From: Glaciihabitans sp. dw_435
GTDB lineage: Bacteria > Actinomycetota > Actinomycetes > Actinomycetales > Microbacteriaceae
Direction: 5' to 3'
NCBI RefSeq assembly: GCF_018449675.1
Contig: NZ_JAAVUZ010000004.1
Location: forward strand, 248,001-312,000
Length of the DNA stretch: 64,000 nucleotides
Part shown: positions 63,697-64,000 of the stretch, one piece after another
Numbering within the stretch: the stretch's first letter is position 1
How the letters are laid out: every line of letters begins with the position of its first letter
Program-made: the position numbers and the translations under genes
Notes under the pieces: model-generated
What the model was told of the DNA's origin: nothing
The model's database searches: none
Seen by the model: only the letters and a program-made list of their open reading frames with translations

Positions 63697-64000
63697 GTGG
63701 CATCCACTTCTCTCGCTCCCAAGCGCAGCATCTGGCAGCGCATCCCCGTCGTCCACCAGCTGCGACAGAGTGTCGGCCTGCAGCGTGGAATGCTCGTCGC
63801 GGGCCTCGTGCTCGTCGCGATCTTCCTGCTCACGGCGATCTTCGCCCCGCTGCTTGCCCCCTACGGCTTCTCGCAGCTGAAGGGTGACGACGGCGACTTC
63901 CCGACCCAGCAGGCACCGTCGAGCGCCCACCTGCTCGGGACGACCGTCGGTGGGTACGACGTGCTCTCGCGCGTGATCTGGGGTACGCAGACAGCGTTCC
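63697..64000 (+). CDS. Peptide-type ABC importer permease (DppC/OppC type), cut by the right edge
   Basis: The first 101 codons from GTG 63697 are in the window. A cytoplasmic N-terminus of about 30 residues leads to the first hydrophobic segment (LVAGLVLVAIFLLTAIFAPLLAPYG), then an extracytoplasmic loop ending HLLGTTVGGYDVLSRVIWGTQTA, the DppC hallmark. The rest and the ATPase genes lie beyond the window. Confidence 0.88.
   Translation, partial: MASTSLAPKRSIWQRIPVVHQLRQSVGLQRGMLVAGLVLVAIFLLTAIFAPLLAPYGFSQLKGDDGDFPTQQAPSSAHLLGTTVGGYDVLSRVIWGTQTAF

Overview
The window is chromosomal DNA from a high-GC Gram-positive bacterium, most likely an actinobacterium of the family Microbacteriaceae. The base composition is strongly GC-rich with GC-rich third codon positions. 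GTG starts are frequent and hrcA-dnaJ2 is of the actinobacterial type. The lepA start region, the DUF4870, DUF1990 and AfsR-like proteins, and the many start codons placed 6-7 bases after a TANNNT box (leaderless mRNAs) fit the same group. Family level is an inference from gene content and style, not from a search. No rRNA, tRNA, CRISPR array or prophage is visible. The only mobile element is one IS30-family insertion.

Layout, left to right. 1-5.7 kb: an aldo/keto reductase, then a leftward run of a GH15 glucoamylase/trehalase-like enzyme, a methyltransferase, an App1-type phosphatase and an SRAP (YedK/HMCES-like) DNA-protein crosslink protein. 5.8-10 kb: a TetR regulator and a complete four-gene osmoprotectant-type ABC importer (ATPase, two permeases, lipoprotein). 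10-12.6 kb: pabC and pabB, back to back with start codons only 11 bases apart, then an AHSA1-like protein. 12.8-19.8 kb: leuS, the DNA-uptake pair comEA-comEC, holA and, opposite, rpsT. 20.2-27.8 kb: an XRE regulator, an aminotransferase, a TIGR01777 epimerase, lepA, a DUF1990 protein, hemW and two DUF4870 proteins.

28-35.1 kb is a conserved housekeeping run: hrcA with a CIRCE operator, dnaJ2, rsmE, a HIT hydrolase, phoH, ybeY, a CNNM/CorC-type protein and era. 35.2-44.2 kb looks like an envelope-stress or export region: a DesK-like histidine kinase with its LuxR-type regulator, a MacB-like ATPase and FtsX-type permease, a 992-residue AfsR-like regulator, and a convergent DrrAB-type exporter. 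44.2-46.2 kb is leuA, preceded by an operator-like repeat array and a leucine-rich leader peptide that overlaps a hairpin. The IS30 element (46.3-47.6 kb) lies just downstream. 47.7-60.6 kb: a TRIC-type channel, recO, uppS, an unknown anchored protein, a Gfo/Idh oxidoreductase, glyS, a FrnE-like DsbA protein with a 57-residue cysteine-containing partner, a YbaK deacylase, a 440-base gap with a strong orphan promoter, a small unknown protein, dus, dgt and dnaG. The window ends in a peptide-type ABC importer (binding protein, permease, second permease cut by the right edge).

The most notable signals are regulatory: a repeated leaderless-promoter geometry that fixes many start codons, the interlocked pabC/pabB promoters, the leuA leader-peptide attenuator whose own mRNA appears leaderless, and the heptamer repeats between drrAB and leuA. 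All functions are read from protein family resemblance; none was checked against a database.
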